This document shows, piece after piece, positions 1 through 7,906 of a stretch of DNA of 21,165 nucleotides (the first letter of the stretch is position 1; each line of letters starts with the position of its first letter). Both the position numbers and the translations under genes were made by a program. This DNA is from CAZADA01 sp964636945 (GTDB lineage Bacteria; Pseudomonadota; Alphaproteobacteria; Caulobacterales; Maricaulaceae), in the NCBI GenBank assembly GCA_964636945.1, contig CAZWVH010000053.1, positions 1 through 21,165 of the forward strand, written 5' to 3'. The notes below the pieces were generated by a model that was given only the letters and a program-made list of their open reading frames with translations, was not told the origin of the DNA and ran no database searches.

Positions 1-41
1 AGTGCGGCGCACACAGCGCCGACAATCCACCTCAAACTCAT
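1..41 (-). CDS. Start of an unknown, probably exported protein (cut by window edge)
   Basis: Only the first 13 complete codons are inside the window. They read MSLRWIVGAVCAA, a positively charged residue followed by a hydrophobic stretch, as at the start of a signal peptide. The ATG sits three bases after a run of eight G on the coding strand, which can act as a ribosome-binding site. The start lies 21 bases beyond the egtB stop on the same strand, so the two genes may be co-transcribed. It does not look like the start of egtD, the usual partner of egtB. Nothing can be said about function, and the call rests on the start site and the short hydrophobic peptide alone. Confidence 0.4.
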   Translation of the reverse strand, partial: MSLRWIVGAVCAA

Positions 42-62
42 AATCCCCCCCCAAGTATCCCC

Positions 63-1343
63 TCAGCGATCGCGCGCCAGACGCAATCCGCTGAACTGCC
101 AGTACATGTCCGGATAGAAGAAGTTGCGGTACGTGGCGCGCACATGTCCGCGCGGTGTGGCGCACGACCCACCACGCAACACAAATTGGTTGGCCATGAA
201 TTTGCCGTTGTATTCACCAAGCGCGCCGGGTGAAGCCTGATAGCCGGGATAGGGCGAATAGGCTGACCGGGTCCATTCCCACACGCCGCCAAACTGGCCG
301 AGCAACGCATGATCAGTCCTATGGTCAAAGGCCGGGTGTGCACTGGCGCCGGGCTCAGAGAATTGACCCGATGCGGGATCGACACCTTGTGTCGCCAACT
401 CCCATTCGCGCTCATCGGGCAATCGCGCATCGAACCATCGGGCGATCGCGTCCGCTTCGTAAAACGTCAGATGACATGCCGGTGCATGGGGGTTGAGTGG
501 TTGTTCGCCATGGAGCGTAAACTCACTCCACTCGCCAGGCGCGCCTCGCCAGTACATCGGCGCGCTCTGCTTGCGGTCCGCCACCATGTCCCAGCCGTCA
601 GACAGCCACAGCGCCGCTGTCGCATAGCCGCCATCTTCAATGAAATCCGCCACTTCACCGTTGGTGACGCAGCGCGAGGCCAGACGGAAGTCATGCAGAT
701 AATGACGGTGTCGCGGCGTTTCATTGTCAAACATAAAGCCAGTGGACGCGGAGGCCCCGAATTCATGAAGACCTGCTATAAAATCCACCCAAGCCAGTGC
801 TGGCGCAGACGATGTCGAGGCATCGTCCGCCTTCTTGGGCGGATAGGCTTGCGGCCAAAATGGATTCTCCGCCAGAACATGTTTGATATCGGTCAGCATC
901 AGCTCCTGATGCTGTTCCTCGTGCGCCACGCCCAGTTCGAGAATGGGACGCAACGCGTCGTCCGCACTGTCCAATGCGCGCTCCAACGCTTCATCCACAT
1001 GTTGGCGATACGCCAACACCTGTTCCAAGGACGGGCGTGTCAGCACACCGCGGCGGGCCCGTTCGTGCCGTTCCCCAATGGCGTTGTAGTAAGAGTTGAA
1101 GAGGTAATTGAACGTTTCATCAAAAGGCGGGGCGTCCGGTTCCAAGCGAGACAAGACGAAAGTTTCCCAGAACCAAGTGGTGTGGGCCAAATGCCATTTG
1201 GTGGGGCTCACATACATGGCCGATTGCACAACCTTATCCTCAAGCGATAAAGGCTCGGCGATCAGCAGGCTGTTTGCTCGAACGCCCAACACAGCATCCG
1301 TAAGCGAATCCGGTGTTTCAGCGAGAACGAGGTCATCACGCAT
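63..1343 (-). CDS. egtB: Ergothioneine biosynthesis protein EgtB-like (sulfoxide synthase)
   Basis: EgtB is a non-haem iron enzyme that couples hercynine (trimethyl-histidine) to a thiol using oxygen, the C-S bond step in making the antioxidant ergothioneine. The 426-residue protein has the two expected parts: an N-terminal DinB-like helical domain with likely iron ligands H54 (HLAHTTWFWE), H141 and H145 (HEEQHQELMLTDI), and a C-terminal formylglycine-generating-enzyme-like domain from about residue 190, with GGVWEWTRSAYSPYPG and a closing RGGSCATPRGHVRATYRNF-type block. ATG at 1343 is chosen because a longer frame would start with TTG at 1388 and because a GGAG lies 11 bases before the ATG. 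No egtD is seen; it may lie beyond the left edge or elsewhere. An EcfG-like promoter lies upstream. Family is secure; the exact thiol donor (EgtB, EgtB-2 or OvoA-like) is not. Confidence 0.93.
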   Translation of the reverse strand: MRDDLVLAETPDSLTDAVLGVRANSLLIAEPLSLEDKVVQSAMYVSPTKWHLAHTTWFWETFVLSRLEPDAPPFDETFNYLFNSYYNAIGERHERARRGVLTRPSLEQVLAYRQHVDEALERALDSADDALRPILELGVAHEEQHQELMLTDIKHVLAENPFWPQAYPPKKADDASTSSAPALAWVDFIAGLHEFGASASTGFMFDNETPRHRHYLHDFRLASRCVTNGEVADFIEDGGYATAALWLSDGWDMVADRKQSAPMYWRGAPGEWSEFTLHGEQPLNPHAPACHLTFYEADAIARWFDARLPDEREWELATQGVDPASGQFSEPGASAHPAFDHRTDHALLGQFGGVWEWTRSAYSPYPGYQASPGALGEYNGKFMANQFVLRGGSCATPRGHVRATYRNFFYPDMYWQFSGLRLARDR

Positions 1344-1429
1344 GGGTCTTGTCGCTCCGTATACCCGCCCCGCGCTCGGTCGCGCCAATTGGGCAGTTCA
1401 ATTTACCCGCCACACTGGAACACTTAGGC

Positions 1430-1454
1430 AACGGATGATCAACCGGATCGTTCC
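1430..1454 (-). promoter_or_regulatory. EcfG/SigT-type stress promoter for egtB
   Basis: On the minus strand GGAAC (1454-1450) is followed by exactly 16 bases and then CGTT (1433-1430). This equals the consensus of the alphaproteobacterial general-stress sigma factor (GGAAC-N16/17-CGTT). It points toward egtB and would give a leader of roughly 80 bases. Control of an antioxidant gene by this sigma factor makes biological sense. The match is seen directly; activity is inferred. Confidence 0.6.
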
Positions 1455-1509
1455 CTCAATTCCAAATTCAACTTGCATTATCTCACGGATGAACCGATAG
1501 GCGGTCACA

Positions 1510-2289
1510 ATGCCCACACCTGAGACCCCACCTGCTCTGCATTTTACCGCCAGCCCACGCCGTCAAGCCCAATCGGCGCTGCGTCGCTTTCGCGAGCTGT
1601 ATGGCGACGCAGGCGAGGCGAAAGCTGACATTATCGTGACTCTAGGCGGCGATGGTTTCATGTTGGAAACCATACGCCACGTGATGGGGCGCGATGTGCC
1701 AATCTTTGGCATGAATTGCGGTACTGTGGGATTCTTGTTGAACGAGAATCGCGAAGAGGGCCTGCTTGATCGAATCCAGCGGGCTGAGCGGGCGGTGATC
1801 CATCCGCTGCGCGCGACAGGTCGCGATTTACGCAATCGGCCCATCAACATGTTGGCGATCAACGAAGTATCGCTCCTTCGTGAAACACGACAGGCGGCAA
1901 AGATGTCAATCAGTATTGATGGGCGTGAGCGCATGCCCGAGCTGATTGCCGATGGCGCATTGGTGGCAACGCCGGCAGGATCAACGGCGTATAATTTTTC
2001 AGCTCACGGTCCGATCTTGCCCATCTCAGCGCGCTTGCTGGCGCTTACGCCGATCAGCGCATTCAGGCCGCGGCGTTGGCGGGGGGCTCTGCTTCCGAGC
2101 GAAACAACCATACGCTTTGTGGTCCATGAACCGGAATCGCGCCCGGTCAGCGCCGTCGCCGACAATCAAGAAGTCCGTGACGTGACGCACCTTGAGGTGC
2201 GCGAGGACACCAGCCTCGCCATCGACCTGTTGTTCGACAAGGATCACGATTTGCAGGAGCGCATTCTGCTGGAGCAATTTGCCTATTAG
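1510..2289 (+). CDS. nadK: NAD kinase
   Basis: NAD kinase phosphorylates NAD to NADP in the cytoplasm and is the only route to NADP in most bacteria. The 259-residue length is normal for the short proteobacterial form. Seen in order: the GGDG motif at residues 46-49 within TLGGDGFMLET, the GMNCGTVGFLLNE block at about 68-79, the NE motif at 118-119, and the substrate-binding stretch ADGALVATPAGSTAYNF at about 147-163. The ATG at 1510 has only a weak upstream purine stretch (GGCGG), and an ATG 22 bases earlier stops after a few codons, so this start is the natural choice. It is transcribed away from egtB, and its stop overlaps the stop of the convergent DUF2336 gene by four bases. Confidence 0.95.
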   Translation: MPTPETPPALHFTASPRRQAQSALRRFRELYGDAGEAKADIIVTLGGDGFMLETIRHVMGRDVPIFGMNCGTVGFLLNENREEGLLDRIQRAERAVIHPLRATGRDLRNRPINMLAINEVSLLRETRQAAKMSISIDGRERMPELIADGALVATPAGSTAYNFSAHGPILPISARLLALTPISAFRPRRWRGALLPSETTIRFVVHEPESRPVSAVADNQEVRDVTHLEVREDTSLAIDLLFDKDHDLQERILLEQFAY

Positions 2290-3455
2290 CCGCCCTGATC
2301 ATGTGGTTCGCCTGAGTTCGCGGCTTCCTCACTCAAGGCATACTCGTCTTCAAGAAGATCAAGTTTGTTGAAGAGATACCGCGCGCAATCGTCGGGCAGA
2401 TCGTGATCGCGTCCCAGGACCCGGCGAACCATGAGGCGCGTAATGTGGCGCCGATCCGCCGCCCCACCTTCCAGCTGAATGTCGTGATACGTATCGATGG
2501 CCAGTCGAGCAGCGCGATAAAGTTCGCTTGGCATGTTGGCCCGGTCAAATATCGCCCTGAGCCCCAACGGTCCGGCGTCATGAACCATGACCCATGCTGA
2601 TTCATGCGATACCCCGGCCAGTTCGGCCATGGCGTGTTCGAAAAAGTCCAACTGTCCCATGCACAAACCGCAAATCACGCGTGCGGGCGTGAGTTGGTTA
2701 TTCAACTGCAATTGCTGAACGAACCGGGTCATATCGCGCATGCATCCCGCTTGATCCAACAAGTCGATGTCCGCCCGTACTCCGGTGGCAAGCTCCACGG
2801 CTAAGGACGGCGGCATGGGGTGCCGGCGGCTCAAGCGTTTCAAACCCGTGTCGCTGAGCGACTCCACCAATGTTTCGATGACCGTGTGGGGCAAATGCGT
2901 GCGATCCACAAAGGCGTCCGCCAAAGACTTTGAGCCAGGAAAGCGATCGAGCGCGCGCTGCATTGCGGCTTGAGAAAACTCAGCAGCGTCATTGGACGCC
3001 ACGCGCGCAAGCGAATCAACCATGCCCACTTCAGTCAGCGCGTCCACCACTGGTTCTGAAAGGCTTTCCCTGCCCGCGACAGCGTACTGTTTGGCCAAAT
3101 CACCCGCCCGCAAGATGGCGATCAAATCATGGTCGGAAATCACCGGCGAGTGCTCCAGTATGGGCACTGCGATTTCGTCCAGATCAACGATGAAGCAACG
3201 CGCCACACGCGTCGGAAGATGTGGAGAGTTTTTGAGCGTTGACGCCACGGCTCGCCTGACGGAGGTGGCGTTATCTTCCGCCAGCAAGGCAAGGATTGTT
3301 CCTGCTGCTGTGCGCTCACGTTCCGACATGACGCCCGCGCCGATACGGCGACTGAGTTTGAGCGCTGACCGTACCCGTTCTTCTTCCGGTCGGTCGCGCA
3401 TCAACCCGCGAAGGTCGCTATCGGTTAGCCCCTGATCAAATGTGACACTGGTCAC
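2286..3455 (-). CDS. DUF2336 domain protein
   Basis: A 389-residue, mostly helical cytoplasmic protein of the DUF2336 family, which is typical of Alphaproteobacteria and has no settled biochemical role. The signature block is at about residues 95-115: a conserved IAVPILEHSPVISDHDLI, followed by helical repeats rich in Ala, Leu and Arg resembling HEAT-like repeats. No signal peptide or membrane segment is seen. The start is GTG at 3455, with GGGGAG about 11 bases upstream. The stop overlaps the nadK stop (positions 2286-2289), so no terminator fits between the two convergent genes. The thiO stop is 64 bases upstream on the same strand, so the two could share a transcript. A scaffold or regulatory role is possible but unproven. 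Confidence 0.88.
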   Translation of the reverse strand: MTSVTFDQGLTDSDLRGLMRDRPEEERVRSALKLSRRIGAGVMSERERTAAGTILALLAEDNATSVRRAVASTLKNSPHLPTRVARCFIVDLDEIAVPILEHSPVISDHDLIAILRAGDLAKQYAVAGRESLSEPVVDALTEVGMVDSLARVASNDAAEFSQAAMQRALDRFPGSKSLADAFVDRTHLPHTVIETLVESLSDTGLKRLSRRHPMPPSLAVELATGVRADIDLLDQAGCMRDMTRFVQQLQLNNQLTPARVICGLCMGQLDFFEHAMAELAGVSHESAWVMVHDAGPLGLRAIFDRANMPSELYRAARLAIDTYHDIQLEGGAADRRHITRLMVRRVLGRDHDLPDDCARYLFNKLDLLEDEYALSEEAANSGEPHDQGG

Positions 3456-3519
3456 TGGGATGTGGTCTCCCCTTTCTTGTCATCAAAATATTGCCTGCTT
3501 TGCACCGCCTGGCCATGCG

Positions 3520-4587
3520 TTATGCCCGACTTTGAGTGAATGGCGTCCCGCCTGCGGCGGTCTCACCAGCCTCTAAGAGTTCAACAATGCGCTTTGCGGT
3601 GACGGGCGCGAGCAACACCCCATTGCGATGATGGCCCACGGCGGCAAAGATCTGTGGAGCGATCTGTTCAATAATCGGCGCGGGCGATTGAGCAAACGGC
3701 CGAATTCCCGCCCATTGATCCACAAGCTCGGCCCCCCGCAGGCGCGGATCGAGCTTCACTGCTTGGCTGCGCATCGCAAGCAAAGCGTCCTGATCGGTCT
3801 CTAAATCGGTCCGCCCTGGCTCCACCGTTGCGCCAACGACAATGTGCTCGCAATCGCGCGGAATGATGTAAACGCCGTGACCCCGCCCCACGGGCTCCTC
3901 ATGGCCGATTGGACGGCTCAGTTTCAGCATTTGCATCTGACCTTTAACTGGCTCAATGTTCCGCAGTCGTTCGAATTGATCGAAGCGCGCCGCCGCCCAA
4001 CCACTGGCGATCACCACGTGATCGAGATCATTGATCGTGGTTCCGTCCGCCAGTTGCACGCACGCCGATGGACCTGGTTGGATGTCGACAACTTCGCACC
4101 CCAAACGAATGGCGCCACCAAGCTGGCGCACAGCCGAATGCAGGCAATTCATGACGTCGCGCGGGTCGACATGCCCTTCGTCGGGAAGCACCACCACCCC
4201 GTCATCATCAATGTAGGCCGCTCCACAGGCCAATTTCGCAAGACGCGAGTCAACCAATGCGGGGTTCAATCCATAAACCCGTGTGCCCGTCATATGCGCA
4301 GTGAGAGGGCTGTTGGCCACATTGCTAATTTGTCGGGTAAAGGTCGGCCAGAGCTGGAGGCTCTCGCGCCCCAACAGGTAATCGGCGCGATCAAACTGTT
4401 CAGATTCGAGGGCTTCAGAGCCTGGAGCCAACATCCCTCCAGCCGCAAACGAGGCGTTCGTCCGTCCAGTTCCTCCTTCGAGGATTTGGACGCGTTTTCC
4501 CCTGGCCAGAAGTTCAAACGCGATGGAGAGCCCGATAATCCCGGCGCCGACGATGCAAATGCGAGCTTTGGAGTTGGTCACAGGCAA
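3520..4587 (-). CDS. thiO: Glycine oxidase ThiO-like FAD-dependent oxidase
   Basis: ThiO oxidises glycine to iminoglycine, with release of hydrogen peroxide, to supply the thiazole ring of thiamine. The protein (355 residues) belongs to the DAO family. Its N-terminus has the FAD-binding Rossmann motif GAGIIGLSIAFELLARG (GxGxxG at residues 14-19), an acidic residue at the end of the second strand (ILEGG), then the ThiO-like ASFAAGGMLAP block. Near the C-terminus lie WAGIRPFAQ and GHHRNGVLLAPVTA, both typical of glycine oxidases. No other thi genes and no TPP riboswitch are in the window, so a general D-amino-acid or sarcosine-type oxidase cannot be excluded. The start is unclear: 4587 is a TTG without a strong ribosome-binding site, and a GTG at 4581 is an equal candidate. 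Confidence 0.85.
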   Translation of the reverse strand: MPVTNSKARICIVGAGIIGLSIAFELLARGKRVQILEGGTGRTNASFAAGGMLAPGSEALESEQFDRADYLLGRESLQLWPTFTRQISNVANSPLTAHMTGTRVYGLNPALVDSRLAKLACGAAYIDDDGVVVLPDEGHVDPRDVMNCLHSAVRQLGGAIRLGCEVVDIQPGPSACVQLADGTTINDLDHVVIASGWAAARFDQFERLRNIEPVKGQMQMLKLSRPIGHEEPVGRGHGVYIIPRDCEHIVVGATVEPGRTDLETDQDALLAMRSQAVKLDPRLRGAELVDQWAGIRPFAQSPAPIIEQIAPQIFAAVGHHRNGVLLAPVTAKRIVELLEAGETAAGGTPFTQSRA

Positions 4588-4618
4588 TAGCTAGGATGTG
4601 CACATGCACAGTTCGACC

Positions 4619-4903
4619 CTAAGCGCGCAAATTGCGGTTTGCCGGCGGAGCAACCGTGACGGCGGGAGTCGCACGATCAATCATTGCGCGAAACCGATTG
4701 GCCGCTTTTGGGCACTCGAAGTGAATGTTCTTGTAAATTCGGCCGTTGCACATGTCCGTTGTGATCATGACAAACGAAGGTGGATCATCAGAGTCCGTGC
4801 CGCGAGCGGACATTTCCGCCATGCGGGCGACGAGTTCTGCCTGCGCGTCGCGTGCACTTGAGGCCGCCCAATTCACAATGACTGTGTAATCCAACCCGTC
4901 CAT
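4619..4903 (-). CDS. Small protein of unknown function
   Basis: A 94-residue frame starting with ATG at 4903 and ending 31 bases before thiO on the same strand. I do not recognise the family. The sequence looks like a folded cytoplasmic protein: a beta-like start (YTVIVNWAAS), an amphipathic helix with acidic and Arg residues (ARDAQAELVARMAEM), a strand (SFVMITTDM), a second helix (KAANRFRAMI) and an Ala/Pro-rich tail. No signal peptide or membrane segment is seen. The ribosome-binding site is weak (GGCGGC directly before the ATG). Its position suggests co-transcription with thiO. It could be a chance frame, but there is no better candidate in the interval and the residue pattern is protein-like. 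Confidence 0.6.
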   Translation of the reverse strand: MDGLDYTVIVNWAASSARDAQAELVARMAEMSARGTDSDDPPSFVMITTDMCNGRIYKNIHFECPKAANRFRAMIDRATPAVTVAPPANRNLRA

Positions 4904-5028
4904 GCCGCCATAATTACGTCTAAAAAATGCCTGAGAAAAGACACAAACTGTTCAACCGGTGAAAAATCCACTCTGGGAGCAGCCTTCTCACCGAATGTCA
5001 CGAAGTTGTTATAATTATGCTGCAGGTG

Positions 5029-5562
5029 CTAATTCAATTGCGCCAAGATGTCGCTCACGGCCTGTTCGACGATCGGCTGGCGGTCATATTCGCCACCGCG
5101 ATAGAGACGCGCCACAGCCCAGCCGCGCCAAATGCTCGTCCCCGATTCAGGGTCCAGCATATCAATGAGCAATGTGCCATCGGCATATTCCATGTCGACC
5201 ACTCGATCGGGATCATAAGTGCCACGCAAGCCATAGGATGCAATGTTCACGCTATCGAACCCATCTTCCGCGCCAATCGAAAACACAATTCGTGTATCGG
5301 CGAGAGTGGGCTCCACTTTGCGCCAGCCGCGATCTTGCAGCTCCGCGTCGATGGCCGCTCTCACATCACGATCAGCCGCTCCGGCCTGAAAATTGGGATA
5401 GCGTTCGCTCGACAAGATCATCTGATTGTCCGTGGCATAAGCGTAGGTGGAAATTTGGGCCAGCCGCGCCTGGTCGATTCTCTGCTCGTCGACCGTAAAA
5501 TTGTAGCCCGTCTCGCAGGCGCCCAACAATAATGCGGCAACCACAATCGTCTTGCGAAGCAT
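5029..5562 (-). CDS. DUF4136-family lipoprotein
   Basis: A 177-residue predicted lipoprotein. The N-terminus MLRKTIVVAALLLGAC is a lipoprotein signal peptide with lipobox LGAC, so Cys16 would be lipidated and the protein attached to a membrane facing the periplasm. The remainder fits DUF4136: a strand-rich start (YNFTVDEQRID), the YADGTLLIDMLDPESG block followed by SIWRGWAVARL at about residues 126-154, and a C-terminal helix (IVEQAVSDILAQL). Function of the family is unknown. The ATG at 5562 is preceded by a strong AGGGGA ribosome-binding site. It is transcribed divergently from the HAD gene at 5826 across 263 bases that hold no other convincing gene. Confidence 0.88.
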   Translation of the reverse strand: MLRKTIVVAALLLGACETGYNFTVDEQRIDQARLAQISTYAYATDNQMILSSERYPNFQAGAADRDVRAAIDAELQDRGWRKVEPTLADTRIVFSIGAEDGFDSVNIASYGLRGTYDPDRVVDMEYADGTLLIDMLDPESGTSIWRGWAVARLYRGGEYDRQPIVEQAVSDILAQLN

Positions 5563-5825
5563 AGCTTATCCCCTGAGTTTCGCGCCAAGGCGGACCACAG
5601 TGCGACACGTACCGCCCTATACCGCCCGTGAATGCCGCGTTGCGGGTCGCTTGGCAAGCCGCCGTCAGCACAATGATCGCAACTTGTTACCTCCAATCCG
5701 CTTGAGACTAATCCACTTAAAATGGTACTGGTGATCATCGATTTGAGTGCGATCATGCCAGTCCCATCGTCCCAAACCTGTAAGTTCGCTGGCAAGCCCG
5801 GCTATATCAACTAGAGGGGATCCCA

Positions 5826-6797
5826 ATGCTTCGTATCTTGCTCGTGTTCATGGTATTAAGCTCACCTGCGTGGGGACAGGCCGACCCCTTGCCATCTTGG
5901 AATGACACGATTGCAAAGCGGGCCATTATCCAGTTCGTTTCGGCCACCGCGGACCCAGATGCACGCGAATTTGTGGAACCGGCCGATCGTATCGCCGCCT
6001 TCGACAATGACGGGACGTTGTGGTCTGAGCAGCCGGTCTATTTCCAGGTCTATTACGCCATGGATCGCGCCGCCGCACTCGCCAAAGCTGATCCGGACTG
6101 GGCCGCCACGTCAACACTTCAGGCCGCGGCCGCCGGCGATATCGGCAGGGTCTTATCTGGCGGAGAAGCAGCGCTACTGGAATTGGTCAACGCCACCCAT
6201 TCGGGCATGAGCGTGGAGCAGTTTACCGAGGACGCCGCGGATTGGTTGGCCACTGCACAGCACCCGACGGTTGATCGTCGATTGCTCGATATGACCTATC
6301 AACCGATGATCGAGCTGCTCGAATATCTGAGAGCCAACGGCTATACGACATATATCGTGTCGGGCGGCGGCATGGATTTCATTCGGGCGTTTTCCGAAGA
6401 TGCCTATGGCATTCCTCCCCACCTCGTGATCGGCACGATGGGTGAACTGTCATTTCAAATGGTGGATGGCGCTCCTCAAGTCATCAAACAGCCGGGCATC
6501 GCCGTACTTGACGACAAGGACATTAAGCCGGTTAGCATCGCACGACGCATTGGCAAGCGGCCCATCTTCGTCGGCGGCAATTCGGACGGCGACTTGGCGA
6601 TGTTGCAATGGTCCACTGCTGGGGATGGTCCACGATTTGGCATGATTGTTCGCCACACCGACGATGAACGCGAGTGGGATTACGATCGTGACAGCAGTGT
6701 TGGACGGCTCAATGAGGCGCTTGATCAAGCCGATGATCGCGGTTGGCTGGTGGTCGATATGAGACGAGACTGGTCCGACATTTGGTCGGATGGCTAG
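5826..6797 (+). CDS. Secreted HAD-superfamily phosphatase-like protein
   Basis: A 323-residue haloacid-dehalogenase-superfamily hydrolase with a Sec signal peptide (about residues 1-18, ending PAWGQA), so it probably acts in the periplasm. The HAD motifs are all visible: motif I FDNDGT (D60 nucleophile, D62 acid/base), motif II YIVSGG (S179), motif III a Lys in DDKDIKPVSI (about 231-234), and motif IV GGNSDGDLAML with D254 and D256. A helical cap lies between motifs I and II. The class resembles phosphoserine-phosphatase-like HADs, and the substrate is unknown. The start has AGGGGA seven to eight bases upstream, and a TATATC stretch at about 5801 could be a -10 box. It ends in a perfect inverted repeat shared with the convergent ybaY-like gene. 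Confidence 0.9.
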   Translation: MLRILLVFMVLSSPAWGQADPLPSWNDTIAKRAIIQFVSATADPDAREFVEPADRIAAFDNDGTLWSEQPVYFQVYYAMDRAAALAKADPDWAATSTLQAAAAGDIGRVLSGGEAALLELVNATHSGMSVEQFTEDAADWLATAQHPTVDRRLLDMTYQPMIELLEYLRANGYTTYIVSGGGMDFIRAFSEDAYGIPPHLVIGTMGELSFQMVDGAPQVIKQPGIAVLDDKDIKPVSIARRIGKRPIFVGGNSDGDLAMLQWSTAGDGPRFGMIVRHTDDEREWDYDRDSSVGRLNEALDQADDRGWLVVDMRRDWSDIWSDG

Positions 6798-6806
6798 AAA
6801 CGAACT

Positions 6807-6843
6807 GATGCGCAGCGTCTACTGAGTGCCCACGCTGCGCATC
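6807..6843. terminator. Perfect 12-bp inverted repeat between convergent genes
   Basis: GATGCGCAGCGT (6807-6818) and ACGCTGCGCATC (6832-6843) pair perfectly around a 13-base loop. The repeat follows the HAD stop at 6797, and its loop and right arm contain the stop and last codons of the ybaY-like gene. Neither strand has a T-run after the stem, so it is not a textbook intrinsic terminator. It may be a bidirectional terminator or a stem protecting mRNA 3' ends. Confidence 0.6.
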
Positions 6844-7274
6844 ACGACGTCCACATGGTCGGGGTTGTCTCGAGTAATGACGTAATGGGCTGAATCGGTG
6901 GTGAAACGTAACGACCCGTCCACCGTGACAATGGTGCGGACTGCATAACTATGTCTTTGGTCGATCTCTGACGGATCATAGGATATCTCAAATCGGAATG
7001 GCGGACCTTGTGGGGGTTCAATCGTGGTGCGCCCAAGCTCAACCGCCGGTATGTCAGCCAACGACACGTCGCTCAGAATCGCCTCGAATACGGCGTTTGG
7101 CGGCAGTGCGATGCGTTCGCGGTAAGTGGCTGTGCCAGTCACTTTGGCCATGGAAAGCGCGCCTCCACTCTGTTCGTTGGCCGCCTCTGACGTTCCATCG
7201 TCGCCGCACGCAACGATGAAAACGACGCTTGAAAGACTGAGAAAAAACGCAACCCACCGTGTTTTGAATACCAT
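6819..7274 (-). CDS. YbaY-family lipoprotein
   Basis: A predicted lipoprotein of 151 residues. The signal peptide MVFKTRWVAFFLSLSSVVF is followed by the lipobox IVAC (Cys23), then a Ser/Glu/Gly linker and a YbaY-type domain with the recognisable VTGTATYRERIALPPNAVFE and DVSLADIPA stretches, ending in beta strands. Related Escherichia coli YbaY is an outer-membrane-associated lipoprotein without a clear role; other relatives carry the same domain beside META or HslJ domains. An in-frame ATG at 7301 would add nine residues, but the ATG at 7274 is preceded by AGGAG and gives a standard signal peptide, so it is preferred. The gene is divergent from the DUF302 gene. Its last codons lie inside an inverted repeat. 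Confidence 0.88.
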   Translation of the reverse strand: MVFKTRWVAFFLSLSSVVFIVACGDDGTSEAANEQSGGALSMAKVTGTATYRERIALPPNAVFEAILSDVSLADIPAVELGRTTIEPPQGPPFRFEISYDPSEIDQRHSYAVRTIVTVDGSLRFTTDSAHYVITRDNPDHVDVVMRSVGTQ

Positions 7275-7343
7275 AGGTGCTGCTCTCCTGACGTAATTCA
7301 TGGTAACTTACTCTATCCCGAGAGGCGAGAGGGTCTGGAATTC

Positions 7344-7742
7344 ATGTCATCGCGATCGATCGACCTAGACGATGAGTTTGACGTGGCAGTCGAGAAGACG
7401 ACCAACGCCCTGGCCGCAGAGGGCTTTGGGGTGATTTCGCGCATCGATCTCGATCAGAAGTTCAAGGAAAGACTGGATATCGACTTCCGCCGCTATGTCA
7501 TCCTTGGCGCCTGCAACCCCTCAATGGCTTACCAGGCTGTGCGCGCTGCTCCTGAAGTGGGCCTACTTTTGCCCTGCAATGTGGTCGTCGAGGAAATTGA
7601 TGGCGGAGCGCGCGTGCGCCTGGTTGACGCCGCCGACATGCTCACCGTCGGTGGCCTCATGGATATCGGTCCGATCCGGACCTTGAGCCAAGACGCCGAT
7701 CAGCGCCTCGAACGGGTCGCCAAGGCGTTAAGTCGGGGCTAA
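7344..7742 (+). CDS. DUF302 domain protein
   Basis: A 132-residue protein with no signal peptide, matching the DUF302 family: an N-terminal EFDVAVEKTTNALAAEGFGV helix, the conserved YVILGACNPSMAYQA block (Cys57) and GLLLPCNVVVEE (Cys78). The two cysteines lie in the most conserved positions of the family. The biochemical role of DUF302 is not established; family members are often found near redox or metal-stress genes. A purine-rich GAGAGGG lies about 11 bases before the ATG. It is divergent from the ybaY-like gene over 69 bases and followed by 164 bases before the parvulin gene, so it is probably transcribed alone. Confidence 0.9.
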   Translation: MSSRSIDLDDEFDVAVEKTTNALAAEGFGVISRIDLDQKFKERLDIDFRRYVILGACNPSMAYQAVRAAPEVGLLLPCNVVVEEIDGGARVRLVDAADMLTVGGLMDIGPIRTLSQDADQRLERVAKALSRG

Positions 7743-7906
7743 GCGCCGGTCTCAAAAAACTGATCGCCACGCGTCAGTGATTGCCGCAATGGCGATGCAT
7801 TCAACCCACTGCACATGAGCTGACATTTGGCGCCTGCTTTAACGACTCAGCTGAGGATAAATGGTTACCGTCCCGCAGCGTCACCGATTTTTAAGGCCAA
7901 CACACC

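Noticed and set aside
309..1250. Long plus-strand open frame (313 codons) opposite egtB
   Set aside because: It is fully antisense to a confidently recognised gene, lacks any recognisable domain and has the Arg/His-rich composition expected of a GC-driven shadow frame.
3844..4590. Plus-strand open frame of 248 codons opposite the thiO-like gene
   Set aside because: Antisense to a gene with clear FAD-binding and ThiO motifs; no domain of its own.
4925..4945. CTGAGA sequence near thiO, considered as part of a TPP riboswitch
   Set aside because: It reads CTGAGA only on the plus strand, opposite to thiO, and the second conserved TPP block is absent.
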